The notes: generated from the sequence alone by a model not told the origin. DNA of 64,000 bases from Oscheius tipulae (GCA_037178975.1 JASJZH010000004.1:682001-746000), one strand, 5' to 3'; counted from the first letter of the stretch, positions 51,501 to 62,672 are shown. Translations and numbers: made by a program.

Positions 51501-53893
51501 TACAAAGTTTGTTTTGAACTCGTTGATGATTTCTTCTTTGGAAATTGCTTCCTTACTGACTGCTTTTGAATCCAAATTCCTGTCACTTTCATCGCGTTTT
51601 TGCGTGTCCTCCGTCTTCGGTATCGGTTCGATTTCGACCTCTTCAAAACCGCAGTAATGCTTCTTCTCCTTTCTTCTGAACTTGTAAAAACCATTTAAAC
51701 GAGTTCTTGACGTCGTTTGGTCAGTAGAATAGAAGACAGCTCTTAACTTTGAATGACCCGCTTCTCCAGGGAAAAATTTATTGTTATTACTCCCTCGGCT
51801 TCGATCAATCATTGCCATATCGTTTCCATCAGTTCCCGATTCCCCAGACCCTCCACACCTGCCATGACACCCAACTGTGCCATCGACCGGCTTAGTGTGT
51901 CTGATAGGTATCGCTTTTCCTGTATCCATGGATATTGCGGTGAGGTTTCCAGCCTTTCCTCCTTCGCCACCAAGACCGTTTTTCCCACCGGCACCTCCGG
52001 GACTACCAACGGTTCCATAAACGACAAAATAGATATCATATATATTCCACGTAACACTGTTGGTACCACTAAAGGAATATTCAATCCTCCTGCCATCTTG
52101 GTTAGTGAAAGAATTGTAGACCCATGCATTCCAGAGTCTATCTTCGCTTTCTGGATTTCCACATATAGTGAAGCCGTCTGGCACAAAATTGATCATGTAG
52201 CTATCATCCGCGAGGTATAGAGAAGTATATTTTGGCATCAGCCCTTCGAGTTCTGCTTTTGTCACGCGCTTTCCGCTGGTGCCTTTGGCGCCGTTTCCTC
52301 CATCTTGACCACCTTGTCCTGTTCCTCCGTTTAGCAGAATTGATAATAGATCGGAATTCACAATTCTGTTTACGAACAAAAAAAGATTGCCACTGGACTC
52401 GCCCGGCTTGCCATCAGTACCATCGCTTCCATGCATGCCATCATTTCCAAGTGCAGATGGAGCAGGATCCCGCAGTTTCGGATTGTGCGAATCTCCTGAA
52501 TATAAACTTTTTTTTTTAGAAACGAGCCTGTCTACCTGACAAGTCAATATGAAGTTTGGTTTTCACCACAAGCACTGATGCACCAAGAATCAAATTCATT
52601 CCATGAAATCTTTTCTGTTCGAAGTCACAATTAAGAACCAGTAGTTTACATCCATAGATACGTATTTCGTAAATGTTCCATTGTCTGAACCTGATATTGA
52701 TATATTAAAGGAAAATACCTACGCTCGATCAATTTTATCCCTAATTTTTGTCATAGCTTCATTGCTGTCGCTGAGAAAAAGAATCTTCTTCGAAACGGTG
52801 AGGACAGCTCCAAAAGCATTTTCGGAGAGGATTACTTGAAGAGTGAAAATGTCGTGAAGATATGTATACAACTTTGTGGCAATATCAACAGTGAGTGTGG
52901 AAATTTGGATGTTTTCCAAAGCATGAGCAAATTCTAGATACTCCCGTGTTGATTCCTTAGTCCAAACAACTTTTTTCAGCTGTTCAAGATTGATTGAGTT
53001 TGAGGAATTTTGAATGAGATGTGTCCACTTTTTGTCGTTTTCTTCAGTGAAATTTTCGGACGAGAGCCAAACTTTGATAGTCCTGACGAGCTCTTTTTCT
53101 GCCGTTTGTGGTGCAAAATATGGCAGAAGCCGCTCGAGACGGGTTGTCCAAAAAGAAAACAATGACTTTTGTTCTTTGTCTGGCAGGCACTGAAGCTGCT
53201 TTTCAAGATGTCCGCTGCAATTCAAAAGTGAAAATATATCTATTGCAGTTGAAATTAAACATTCGTTGGTATTGAACCTATCTAGTTGGAATTGAATGTT
53301 CAATACCAACTAGATAGGCTCAATACCAACGGATGTTCAATTCCAACTGTAACATATCAAATGCTCATAATGTATGTCTTTGACTGTATAAAGTAATGTT
53401 CAAAATGAGGACTTACTTTGACGTGTTGTTTATATCACGGTTTCCAAATACCATGAGATAGAGCCAAAATAGATTATCTTCCTCCAATTTTTTTTCTGCG
53501 ACTAGTTCGAAGAATGAAGGATTTTTCTCTAAGCATCGACTAGACATTTCGGAAATAGAAAGTTGATTCAATTTGTCGATCAGTGCCTTATTATAATGCA
53601 TTGCAACTCTATCACCAATCATCTACAAAAGGCCCGTAAGCTTGAATGTAAAAATTAGTACCGGATGTATTCTTTCTATCTCACCAAGCAGTTCGTCTTT
53701 GGTTTCATTTAAAGAACAACCCTTTTCAACGCAATGGAAAACTTCATGGGCATATTCTTCGTCCGTTTTGACTTTTTTATATGATTCTAAACATACTGAA
53801 AAGTTAGGCAAAGATTTCGAAGAAAATTGTGAAATGAATATAAACAAACTCACGGATTAGCTGTGACGAGGACACGGCTTTATCGTCTACCAT
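42528..53893 (-). CDS. Giant SecA-like DEAD-motor protein (3233 aa)
   Basis: Thirteen exons close in phase: 53893-53854, 53795-53662, 53622-53417, 53214-52723, 52690-52536, 52495-48885, 48797-46312, 45343-44135, 44100-43872, 43833-43720, 43680-43492, 43456-43178 and 43085-42528. The N-terminal 340 residues are helical and end in a beta-rich segment. Four Gly-rich, collagen-like patches (GNDGMHGSDGTDGKPG; GGTGQGGQDGGNGAKG) follow, then about 1000 residues of unknown fold. The SecA motor starts near residue 1547: Walker A INTGEGKS, the VYGDITQFERDYL equivalent of SecA's VYGTN..FDYLRD, DEAD-box VDESDS, the INGFSGTLGS equivalent of GMTGTA, STNLAGRGSDI and GRSARSGDPG. After it come helices, two membrane segments (about 2806-2848) and 380 unassigned residues. 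SecA is the bacterial preprotein-translocase ATPase; no SecYEG partner is visible here, so translocation cannot be assumed. Exon 7/8 joining across a 968-nt intron is the least certain step; the part beyond could be a separate gene. Confidence 0.85.
45455..46225. mobile_element. Large imperfect fold-back element filling an intron of the SecA-like gene
   Basis: Two nested pairs of inverted repeats. The outer arms (about 45455-45570 and 46060-46225) share AAGTAGGTT...ATTGGG and TACACCAAGTTTCAG in opposite orientation. The inner arms (45797-45850 and 45905-45954) share GTCTGAAAGGGT, TTGCCTCAAAT and AATATTAGCG. There is no coding capacity. It occupies most of the only long intron (45344-46311) of this otherwise compact gene, so it is probably an inserted transposon. 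Confidence 0.6.
53244..53351. repeat. 108-bp near-perfect palindrome in a SecA-like gene intron
   Basis: The 53-bp arms (53244-53296 and 53299-53351) pair with six mismatches around a 2-base centre. The arms contain GTTGGTATTGA and CCTATCTAGTTGG. It lies in the intron 53215-53416, ending 30 bp from an exon. The pre-mRNA would fold into one long hairpin. Confidence 0.85.
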
Positions 53894-56149
53894 GTTCGGT
53901 TGGTCATGGAAACACGGAGGCACAGTTGCACTAAATAATTAGTAATTTGCATTTGTTCAAATTCATTATGAGCACTATAAAGCTACTGCCCTTTACAAAA
54001 AGATAATAAAAATTGAACAATCCACTTTAGATTTTTGCTTATATTTCTTATACGGCAAAAATGGGCTCTGACACACAGCCACACTACAAGTTTCTTTTTG
54101 ATAACGACTCTTCTGCCCTCAGAACTGTGATTTAGCACATAAAAAAGATAAAGTTTGACCCGTAATCAAACCTGGGAACTTAGGCCATTTAAAAAGCGGC
54201 GAAGCCGTCGTAGATGGCTGGTCTCTCTACTACTATAGTACAATGGTGTCCGTTTGTCCATCCGTGTGTCACCACAAAACAGAAGCTGGCAAGACATGAC
54301 AAGAATTAGGTTGACAAGTCAGCTTTGGAGAATTTTGTTGTCTATACTTGGGCAACCCGGCGAAGTTTTTGGCTCGACACCCAAGTATACTGTTGTTAAT
54401 GTTAAGCCAAGACTAAAGGACTGCTGCTCTGGGAGGAATTGAACAAAATGGGGCGTCATTCGATATAATCTTACTAAAGCAAAGCGAACTACATGGAACT
54501 GATCGAGGGTACGTTTTAAAACATTGCAACTGCAAAACTCTGAGAAAACAAACTAGTGGAATCGGAAAACTAGAAATCATTTTTTTTAATATTAAAGATA
54601 AGAAGTGAGTTTTCTCACTGTCTTGGAATTGGAAAAGTGATGGATAAATGTGTCTGCTTCTCAATGTAACATACATATCAGAGAGAAAAGCAAACATTTG
54701 TAAGACAAAGCTAAACTATATCCAAAATAAAGTTCGTTTGAGTCAAACATCCTTTGCAGTCCTTCTGGCGTAAAGATGCTGGCCGGGAGCAAGATAAGCT
54801 TATCAGAAAATTCTTCTTTAACAGGCCGCCTAATTTATCTATTTTTTTTTAACTTTGATATCAACATTTTTAACGCTCAAATAATAGTTATAGACGACCA
54901 GCCGTAATTAGTCACCTTAATTGCGGTACTTTGCTACGTTACCTCATGCCAGACTTAGACATGGATTACAAACAATAAATACCCTAATTGTGATACATAT
55001 CAACAGCAAATAAACCACGACGATGATATTAGTCGCTTTTCTCGCCGCAAAGAAAGCAAACAATGTTATCAGGCACTGCACAGTTACCCAACTTAACGAG
55101 AATGGCCATTTTCCTTGATCCTCCTATAATAGCTTGCTTTTCTAAACAATTTTTTTTTCACCTTTTTTCTAAAATACCTTCTTACAAAATGTACCATTTC
55201 AGTCTTTATCCTTCGAGCTTCAGATACTCACATACAGTTTTAAGGATGCAGCTGAAGGAAACCAAGTACTTCATGTCCTACAATTGGAACACACCGCACA
55301 CAATGTAGGTTTTTCAAGAATAAATAGAATAGATGCAGATGTTTATTTTTAACTATAAGACACTAACTGCCAATACGCTGCAATAATTGGTGGCGTCAAA
55401 CTTACAGAAGGGGCCCGAGCTAATATAGCAGACATATGTTTAGTATACTTGGGCATTAAGCCAAAAGTTTCGGCTCGAGCCGTTTTGAGCCGGATTTTTG
55501 GCTCGCGTCGAGGCCGAGCCAGGTTTTCCGGGCTGAGCCGAGCCTATTTTTCGGATTTCAGCGGGTTTTTGCTGCTTTTGAGGAGAACTTTCAACGAGAA
55601 AATGTTTACTGTGTAGTTAAAAACAAGAAAGGAAGACAAAACAACTATGACTTTGACTCAGTAAAAATGTCGATATCTGATGAATCAGACCCTTCTACCT
55701 CGTAATTCTCCTCCGGAAGACACAGCAACATCGTTTTGTGCCGAATATCCCTCCTTCAACGGCGAGTAGATTGAGAGAACCGCTTAAGCTGTGTGTCCGG
55801 CCAGCTGTTCTCAACGCTTGTTTCCATAGATAACACCGCAAGCCCTAAAACTAGTAATCAAAAAAAAGTCAGTAACCTACGAAAAAAAAACCTTTTCGAG
55901 TCTACTGAACTCGCCGGGAAATAGAAATACTTCTTGAATAGATATGACAGTTTGGGTAGGTGGAGAGAGTGTGCAGTCGACCAAGCTGAAACACATGCGA
56001 AATTCAAGAGACACATGGAACATTTCTGTCACAATGTTCCGATACAATTTGGTACACTGTAACAGCACTTTGCGTACCCGACTTTTGGCTTAGCACCTTG
56101 TGCATCATCTCTCTCGAGATTTTTTAGGGTTTGCCTTTTTTCCCGTTGC
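53894..56149. other. Repeat-rich spacer between the SecA-like gene and transposon debris
   Basis: Contains the dispersed repeat copy at 54172-54332 and a degenerate GAGCC/GGCTC-rich patch at about 55470-55550 (GGCTCGAGCCG, GGCCGAGCC). The presumed promoter of the SecA-like gene adjoins 53893. An AT-rich tract covers most of 54830-55400. No protein gene is supported. Confidence 0.5.
54172..54332 (+). repeat. Dispersed repeat copy B, permuted relative to copy A
   Basis: Begins GGGAACTTAGGCCATTT and GCGGCGAAGCCG, then CTCTCTACTACT, GTCCGTTTGTCCATCCGTG, AGCTGGCAAGACATGAC and GTTGACAAGTCAGCTTT. In copy A (30496-30650) the GAACTTAGG/GCGGCG block comes last instead of first. Confidence 0.6.
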
Positions 56150-56588
56150 TCTTTAGCAAAATACACATTCTCTTTCGTTTGCAAACGTTAACAACACCAA
56201 AAATTCATGATAAGACGGTGGAAATCGGCCAACAAATGAAACAAATGAGGGTTGCGTACGCAAAAGGCTTCAGACAGACGGGGACGACAACTTCTTATAT
56301 TTTAAAGATTTTGAACTTTTCAGTGAATGGAAAAAAATAGCAGAACTGCACACACTAGATGCCTGCAAACGACAGACAACAGACTGGTACCACTACGATG
56401 ATACGCAAACTGCAGCTCTTGAACAAGCCATTCTAGGTGACTTGTTCCAAATGGACGTATTTATTGTAATTGGAGGAAAATTAACAGTATCATTCAGGAA
56501 GAAGGCGCACAAAAGGCCAAAATCTTCAACAACATGCGTTTCGGCTGCAATAAAAGGCAACAGAAAGTTGCTAGAAAGATTCGAATAA
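56150..56588 (+). pseudogene. Gene fragment with a weak WWE-like pattern
   Basis: Two in-phase exons can be drawn: about 56156-56260, then 56324-56588. The second codes for EWKKIAELHTLD and, further on, DWYHYDD, AALEQAI and IGGKLTVSF. The spacing of Trp/Tyr-Asp-Asp, LEQA and IGG-hydrophobic-F resembles the WWE domain of PARPs and Deltex ligases. The frame then turns Lys/Arg-rich and stops. Alternative splicing at 56438 (GTGACT donor) would lead into further short open exons to about 56740. No start codon or full gene is evident, so this may be a remnant or part of the adjacent transposon. Confidence 0.3.
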
Positions 56589-56779
56589 TTTTTCAAAGTA
56601 TCAGTGGAGATGATTCTGTAGATATGCAAGTAAGTCTGATTGGCTTCCACAACATACGCACAGGCCGTTCCAATTATTTACCGGCCGGACGCTATGATAT
56701 CAGCTGAAAATTGCAAGAATGTTTGTACAGTAACAGGTTAGTTTTTTGAAAAGACTATGATTGCATTCCGCAGCATCAG

Positions 56780-57140
56780 GCTTGCATTTAGGAAGTGGGT
56801 TCAGAGAATATGAAGTAGGTTAAAAGCGCCGGAAGCCGGTTTTCGAAAAAACTAAGAAGTAGGCTTAAACGGGTAAGAGAGTCTGTTCAAAGAATGATAA
56901 TTGGGCTTAATAAAAAGGAAGAGGGTTCAAAGCATGAAAAGGAAGTGGAGTCGAAAGATAGGATGTGGTTTCAGAGTGTGGATAGTGGGTTTAATGAGAT
57001 TGAAGAGGGTTCAACGGATGGGAATTGGGCTCTAAGATTAAGAAGTGGGCTCGAAAAAAGAAGTGGGTTTAGAGGAGAGAATGTGAGTTCAAAGTGTGGA
57101 AAGTGGTTTCTAAGAAAGGGACGTTGGTTCAAATTGACCG
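56780..57140 (+). repeat. Degenerate tandem array, unit about 23-26 bp
   Basis: About 14 diverged units built on AGTGGGTTCAAAG plus AATGAAAAGG-like spacers run head to tail. One frame stays open across most of the array and codes for Gly/Glu/Lys/Ser-rich repeats; it is probably not a protein gene. It abuts the integrase relic and may belong to that transposon. Confidence 0.65.
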
Positions 57141-57259
57141 AAATAATAGAAAATGATCTGTTTTTTCTCAAATACTGCGGCGCTGTTTTATTAATTCTTT
57201 CCATAACATGTTATTTCGTTTTTTTTTTGGTTGTATCAAGAATTGTTACCGATAATTCT

Positions 57260-59195
57260 GTAATTATAGGTGAAATGACGTCGGGAAGTCGAGGAAAAGG
57301 AGGACACAAAGACCGATGCGAAGTAAAACTCCAAGAATACGTCGACCGAAAGAGAATCGCCCATATCAAGACAAAAGAAGCGTACAGCGAAATCGTCAAA
57401 GCCGTAAAGTGGGAATTTGGAGAAAAATTTCCGGAGGATGTGGTGTGGAAAGTAAAAGGATATTTCGGAATCACTCAGTAAGCGTTGTTTCTAGCTAACA
57501 TTTGTTCAGTTATAGACAATTGGTCATTATCTCCATCAAGTGCTGCGCATTGTGTCTCTGAAGAGGCGAAGGCTAAAAAAAGGATTAGTTATCAGGCCTC
57601 TGATTATCACCGAGCACAACGAACGGTATCAGGTGATTTTGCCTTTCTTTTTGAATCCAGTTATTTTTTGGTGAATTTGATCGATTTACAATTTATTAGG
57701 GACGAAAATTACCGATTCCTGCTCAATTACCAAGACCATCTCACAAAGTTCAGTGTGCTCCGAGCACTGAAGACCAAAACTGCTGTGGAAGTAGCCCTAC
57801 AGATTTATTCAATCTTTTGTCTCCTGGGTAAACTCTTTCTTTGAAGTTTCTATTACTTATTAGGTCCACCGAAGTTGCTCTAAACGGACAACGGCAAGGA
57901 GTTCGTAACTACCACGCTGAAAGAAACGTTGAGAGACTGGCCAGGATGCCAGCACACGGCCGACCACGACCTTCTAAAAGTCAAGAATCAGTCAAACGAA
58001 GCAACAGAGATGTGCAAGATATTCTCTTCACCGAGATGAAAAGAAGAGATACGGGAAACTGGACAGAACTGGTTTACAAAGTGCAACATTTAAGCAAGTG
58101 TCCGGACTTTTTTTTTCAACCTTCTTATATGGACATTGCAGAGAAAAACGTGCTGATTACGGAGGTGTACTTCTTTTTTGTTTTGTCATTGATTATCCCC
58201 TTTTAGATTAACGTTAATTAGCCCGCAAAGTTGCTACTCCAAAGCAAGAGTTACCATTTGCCAAGAAGCTTCACGGCAGTACTTGTCAGCCTTGTCTCGA
58301 CAAGTCACGCGCTTTTTGGCAAGTCAGGGCTATTTCCAGAGAAAAAGATATTCAGTCGAACTAGTAGCTTTGGTAGCATGTTGCTCCTTTATTTCAAGAC
58401 AACTACCCGGAATAGAAGTTGAATGCATACCAATTGCTCCTGAAACAAATTACTGGTTTCAGGCGTCCAGTAATCTTCCCCACAGTTTGCACTGCCTAGA
58501 CTAGACCACCCAAAATTATTCCCAAAGTTACTCTTATGAAATGAGGTAGTCTCTTTTTCACTGTGGAACAGTTTTACCTTGATATGGTACTTTTAGAATC
58601 AATTTTGAATTTTAACTTTTTCGGACTAGAACGGTGTCCGGACACACGCTTTAAGAACTCAAAATATCATCGTGGGATAGATATCGAGGTTTAAGGTTTG
58701 GTTAGTTTTTTTTTTTTTGTTTGGTTAGTTTTTCTCCGTACGATAATTTTATCTTACATGATTTGATGCGAATCATCAAGAACCTGGCCATGAATTCGAT
58801 CAAGAAGGTAGGCAAATCAAGATGCGACAACCAGAACTGGGCGGGATGAGGCATCCCAAGTACTTCAAAGACAGGCTGACCGAATGCTTCAAGCTTCTAA
58901 CAGTCAGCATGTTCGCTTCGTTTTCTGCAAAATGCTTTTTGTAGATACGGAGCAATTGAAGTTGGAAAGACGGCTTTGATGGGGATTCTGGATGTGGATC
59001 ATCCTAGGCCAGCGTCAGAAGCCTGATTAAAGGAACTGAGTAAATCCGATAGAAGAGTCCTTCTTACTCGCAAAAGGCCTCACCACTGCAACTGCAATGG
59101 GAAAAGCGATACAAATCGTTGTTCGTGTAAAGTACGTAACATACAGTGTGTAACTCTCGCTGCCACAAAACCAACTCTAAATGCTATAACAAATA
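57260..59195 (+). mobile_element. Broken integrase gene (KRBA2/SCAND3-like rve integrase transposon)
   Basis: A DDE-type integrase of the group that also gave rise to the vertebrate KRBA2 and SCAND3 integrase domains. Signs seen: an N-terminal basic exon from the ATG at 57275; the core with VNLIDLQF and NYQDHLTKF, containing the first Asp (about 57670-57750); TDNGKEF with the second Asp (about 57885-57905); a SQESVKR segment where related proteins have Glu in place of the Lys (about 57975); and a C-terminal CNCN / CSC / CNSRCH Cys cluster (about 59093-59190). It is inactive: a TAA precedes TDNGKEF, the frame shifts between the second Asp and the Glu position, the catalytic Glu appears lost, and the Cys cluster is split by another frameshift. 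It lies between the SecA-like and DUF4781-like genes. Confidence 0.7.
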
Positions 59196-59450
59196 ATTTA
59201 TGTTCTTTTCTTCCTTCTCTTACAATGTTCTTATTGTTTCTCTTTGATTTTTACTAGTAAACTAGATTTACTTCTATCTGATTGTTCTCAGTGGTAATAT
59301 TTCACAAAAAGAGATAAAAAAATGCAAAAATAATATCTAAATCAACGATCCTCGAAAAAACAAATTCACTTTTTCCTTTCTGGTCAATTTGTACTGATTT
59401 CAAAAGCAGTGTAACATATACGTTCTAAATGTCTTACATCAGTGGCTGTA

Positions 59451-62118
59451 ATGCTTAATTTAGTGTTTCGGGTATGGAACCCCAAGGACGGTGCTCAATA
59501 CGTCGATCACGATGGCCGAATTTACAAAACATGGAATGCATATTTGAAGGAAAATATGTTGGACAAAGGAATGATATGTTACCCAAAATCTGGATATTTA
59601 CGTGGTGAGACACAGGTCGGATTTGAAGAGCCGCCTTCGTGCACGGTTGTGGCCAAAGCCGATACCATCGTCAAGACTACATTTTCTGTCGTCACTGTAG
59701 CGGCAACAGCAACATTAGCTGCTGGTTCTTTTTTTACCTTTGGTCCTGCTGGTAGCATAATCGTGACCGCTGCTACAGGAGTTTCTGCTGTAACGACAAC
59801 CTTCAACGTTATCAGGTGCAATTTTTCGATCTTTACAAAGAATCATGAGATTTTAGACAAGGATTCAACGTTCACGACAAGGTGACTCACGGTCAAAATG
59901 CTGCATCTGAAATATATAATATTGTGACAATTATTGTGAGAGCAGTTACCACTCGTGGTTTCAAATGGTACGCAAATAAGATGGTCGAAACTACTGGCCG
60001 AGCCCTCAGTGGCATTGAACGGATCGTTGGAACTCTGGCAATACTAGGAGTGAAAAGCATAGTTGTATGCAATTTCCTCCAGTTGCTGTTCACGATTGCT
60101 AAGAAGGAAACTATAAGTGCACTGGACATACTCAACTTTGTCATATCTTGTCATCAAATGTATGGTTTAGTTATGTCGCCATGGACAGCACAAGGCTACG
60201 TGGACCAGGCTAAGGCGGAGCTGGCTGCACAACAAGCACAAAACCAAGAAACAGAAACGAGCAGGCCAACAACTAAGCAGTCAGAAAAGACTTCAGACCA
60301 AAACACGGAGAGTGCATCTCAAGAAATTGGCAAACCGGATGGGATCAAAAACAGTGAAGTTGGCAAAAAGATGACGGTTCACGAAATATTACAAGTAGTC
60401 AAAGACAGGGCTAAAGATGTCGAAGATATAGTTTTAACTGGCACTAGCATAGTAGTACCATCCTATACACTACTACAGAAATGGCTTAACAAGAAAAAAT
60501 CACAATGCAATGAGGATGATGGCAGTTCCGGCCCACAAGGAGCACCGGATTCACAGAGCACAACAGAAAACAGCAATCAAACTGATGATCAATCTGCAGA
60601 ACAGCAAGAACGAACCACTTCAGAAAGAGAGATAGAAGAATTGTATTCAAGGCACCGAGCAATGCCCAACGATAACCCGGAAAGAGAAACATTGGCAGAA
60701 GAACTACGAATCAAAGACAAAAAACTTGCCGATATGGATTGTGAGAGAATTTCAAGAGAAAATTATGGAATGAAGGTAGGTTAGGAAGAGAAAACTAACG
60801 TTGCATTTCCAGGATGACGCGTATAAAGAGTTAGAGAAGTTTATTGGCACAAGGACTGCTACTGATCAACTTAACAGCAAAACAAGTGGTCGTTACGTTC
60901 AAGTTGGTTTCGAAGGCGGGAAAATTATCGCGTTTTAGGCCATACAGGATATGGATGCTCCTAGTGTTTTCGAAATAATTTCGGAAACTAAAACCAAAAT
61001 TTCTTTTTTCAATGGAGAGAGCACTGAGCTGTTGATAAATGACGAGCTGGTTGTACACCCCAAAGCTCTGAAGCTGTTAAATAGAGCGACGGATGATGGG
61101 CAGAACCTGATGAAGTTCCTTTTTGATACTACCAAACGCTTCAAAGAAGAAGATTCGAGTTCTGCAGATTATCCACAGAAGAAACAGGAATATTTAACAC
61201 AAATAAGAAAGGTGAGATGGTCATCGTAGTAAAGCTCGCATGAATCCTCAAGCTACCCGTCTGTTTTACTAATACTCCTTATAAACAAACCTTTTTTTGC
61301 AGACTCTCGGCCCTGTACGATTTCTAACGCAAATTGAAAAACAGGACTTTAATAATCAGCTTCTACCACTTATTGAGAGCTTGTCAAGCAGCCAACAGAT
61401 CGAACTCAACAATTTATCTGCCGGAGAAATTGTGCAATTGAGGCCAGCTATTGAGAAGATCAACCCCACGACTCCGCCATTCAAAGCAGAAGATCGAGCT
61501 GACATTTTAAAAATGGCTTTAAGCTTAGATGTACTCGGAAAGAACCAAAAAATTAACGGCTACATCTTGGCAAGCAAATTAGAATTTGTTCTGTTCAAGT
61601 TGAAGGAGGAGGTGGGTCACATGGTTGTTCTATCATAAAGATTTGCAGATAACTGAGTGGGAGAGAGGCTACAAAAGCAGGCATCCACGCCCAAAAGTGG
61701 ATGTTGAGAGCTGGGTAACAAAAAAGTGCTTAACATATTAACAACCGTTGTTTTATAGATGACAAACTTTACCGAAGCCCGCAATGCTTTCTTCAGAGGA
61801 AGTTTAAATGAACCCGGACTTTTAAAGCAGTACTCATCTATCGAAAAACTAAAAAATTTAAAAGCGTTGTACTCGACACATGTGGTTAGTATTTGCGCAA
61901 ATTTAATATTGTGACTTTGTTTCCAGCACAATACTGGAACGTCTTATGATGCCAGGAACGAAGTCTTCATGGACCAAAACGGGCAACAGGTGATGGATAT
62001 TGAAATCCAGCCAGGACTACGCCTTGTGGAGGGAAACTTGAAAGTACTCCAGCAAAATCAGTGTGCGTTTACAGTCTGGGAGTCGGCTAGTGGATACTTC
62101 GGTGTAACGAGAGATTAA
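59451..62118 (+). CDS. DUF4781-like protein (757 aa)
   Basis: Seven exons close in phase: 59451-59815, 59857-60775, 60813-60902, 60939-61211, 61303-61611, 61759-61884 and 61927-62118. The N-terminal part has WNPKDGAQYVDHDGRIYKTW, a CYPKSGYL motif and then a Gly/Ala-rich hydrophobic stretch (VATATLAAGSFFTFGPAGSI). This is followed by HDKVTHGQNAASE, the order seen in DUF4781 proteins of animals. More hydrophobic segments lie near residues 160-230. A Gln/Glu/Ser-rich low-complexity linker follows (about 240-400), then a helical C-terminal half. There is no signal peptide. The function of DUF4781 is unknown. A start upstream is possible: GTG 59442 is in frame, and an acceptor-like TTTAG precedes TGTTTCGG. 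The exon 4 start could be nine bases later. It is transcribed away from the SecA-like gene. The family call rests on pattern memory. Confidence 0.7.
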
Positions 62119-62342
62119 TCTTTCAATATGGAACACACATTACCGGTTCTTATTTGAACATATGCAATGAAGTGCATTATCGCTCGCGATTTCCTACTGA
62201 ATTTCATTCGATCCTCTCCCGAGAGTCGATTATATCAGCGTAGCTTGCCAAGTAGCTCATGTCAATTTAGTAGAGCTGCAAATGAACAAAATGAATTACA
62301 AGCCTCCCAAGGCAAGCCCCTCGAGTCAGGACAAACCTCCAA

Positions 62343-62672
62343 ATGGAACTAGTAAACGAGGGTCCCAAAAACTCGGCAGGAGGGAACATCAGGCGAACCG
62401 TGGTCAATGGTTTCATCGTGTTGGGAGTCATCATTGTCACGACCTGCATAATGCTACTTTTCTACTACTACAAGCTATACAAGATCCTATGGGCATTTTT
62501 GGGAACCAGTCGGTCTCTCGGAATCTTCTGTGAGACTAGCTTCGTCGGCAGGATGGCTCTCCAAGTCAATGGATGGGCCATTTCCTATCCGACACTAATA
62601 GTTCTCTTTGTTAACTAGTGCATGAAGGTCGTGCTCTCGGTACTGTGGAAGGCCCTGAGGAGAATGCAACAG
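62343..62672 (+). pseudogene. Presenilin-like fragment with an in-frame stop
   Basis: An open frame codes for a polar lead (SAGGNIRRTVVNGF), a membrane helix (IVLGVIIVTTCIMLLF) and YYYKLYKILW, resembling TM2 of presenilins (VIVVMT..LLVVLYKYRCYK). It continues to FVN, meets TAG at 62616-62618, and resumes in the same frame with VLWKALRRMQQ before a donor at 62673. That segment mirrors the presenilin HWKGPLRLQQ motif. Downstream (about 63105-63310) scattered similarity to the next presenilin helices is possible only across further stops. No first transmembrane exon was found. A 54-nt GT-AG intron (62565-62618) would remove the stop but also a helix. Presenilins are the catalytic subunit of gamma-secretase; this copy looks non-functional. 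Confidence 0.4.

Noticed and set aside
42528-53893. Bacterial contamination as the source of the SecA-like gene
   Set aside because: The motor is split by introns with nematode-type donors and TTTCAG acceptors that keep phase, and it sits among worm genes and transposons in one contiguous sequence.
56894-57481. 195-codon frame encoding Lys/Glu/Gly-rich repeats with a membrane segment
   Set aside because: Its first half is a translated degenerate tandem repeat and its second half enters the broken integrase; not treated as one gene.
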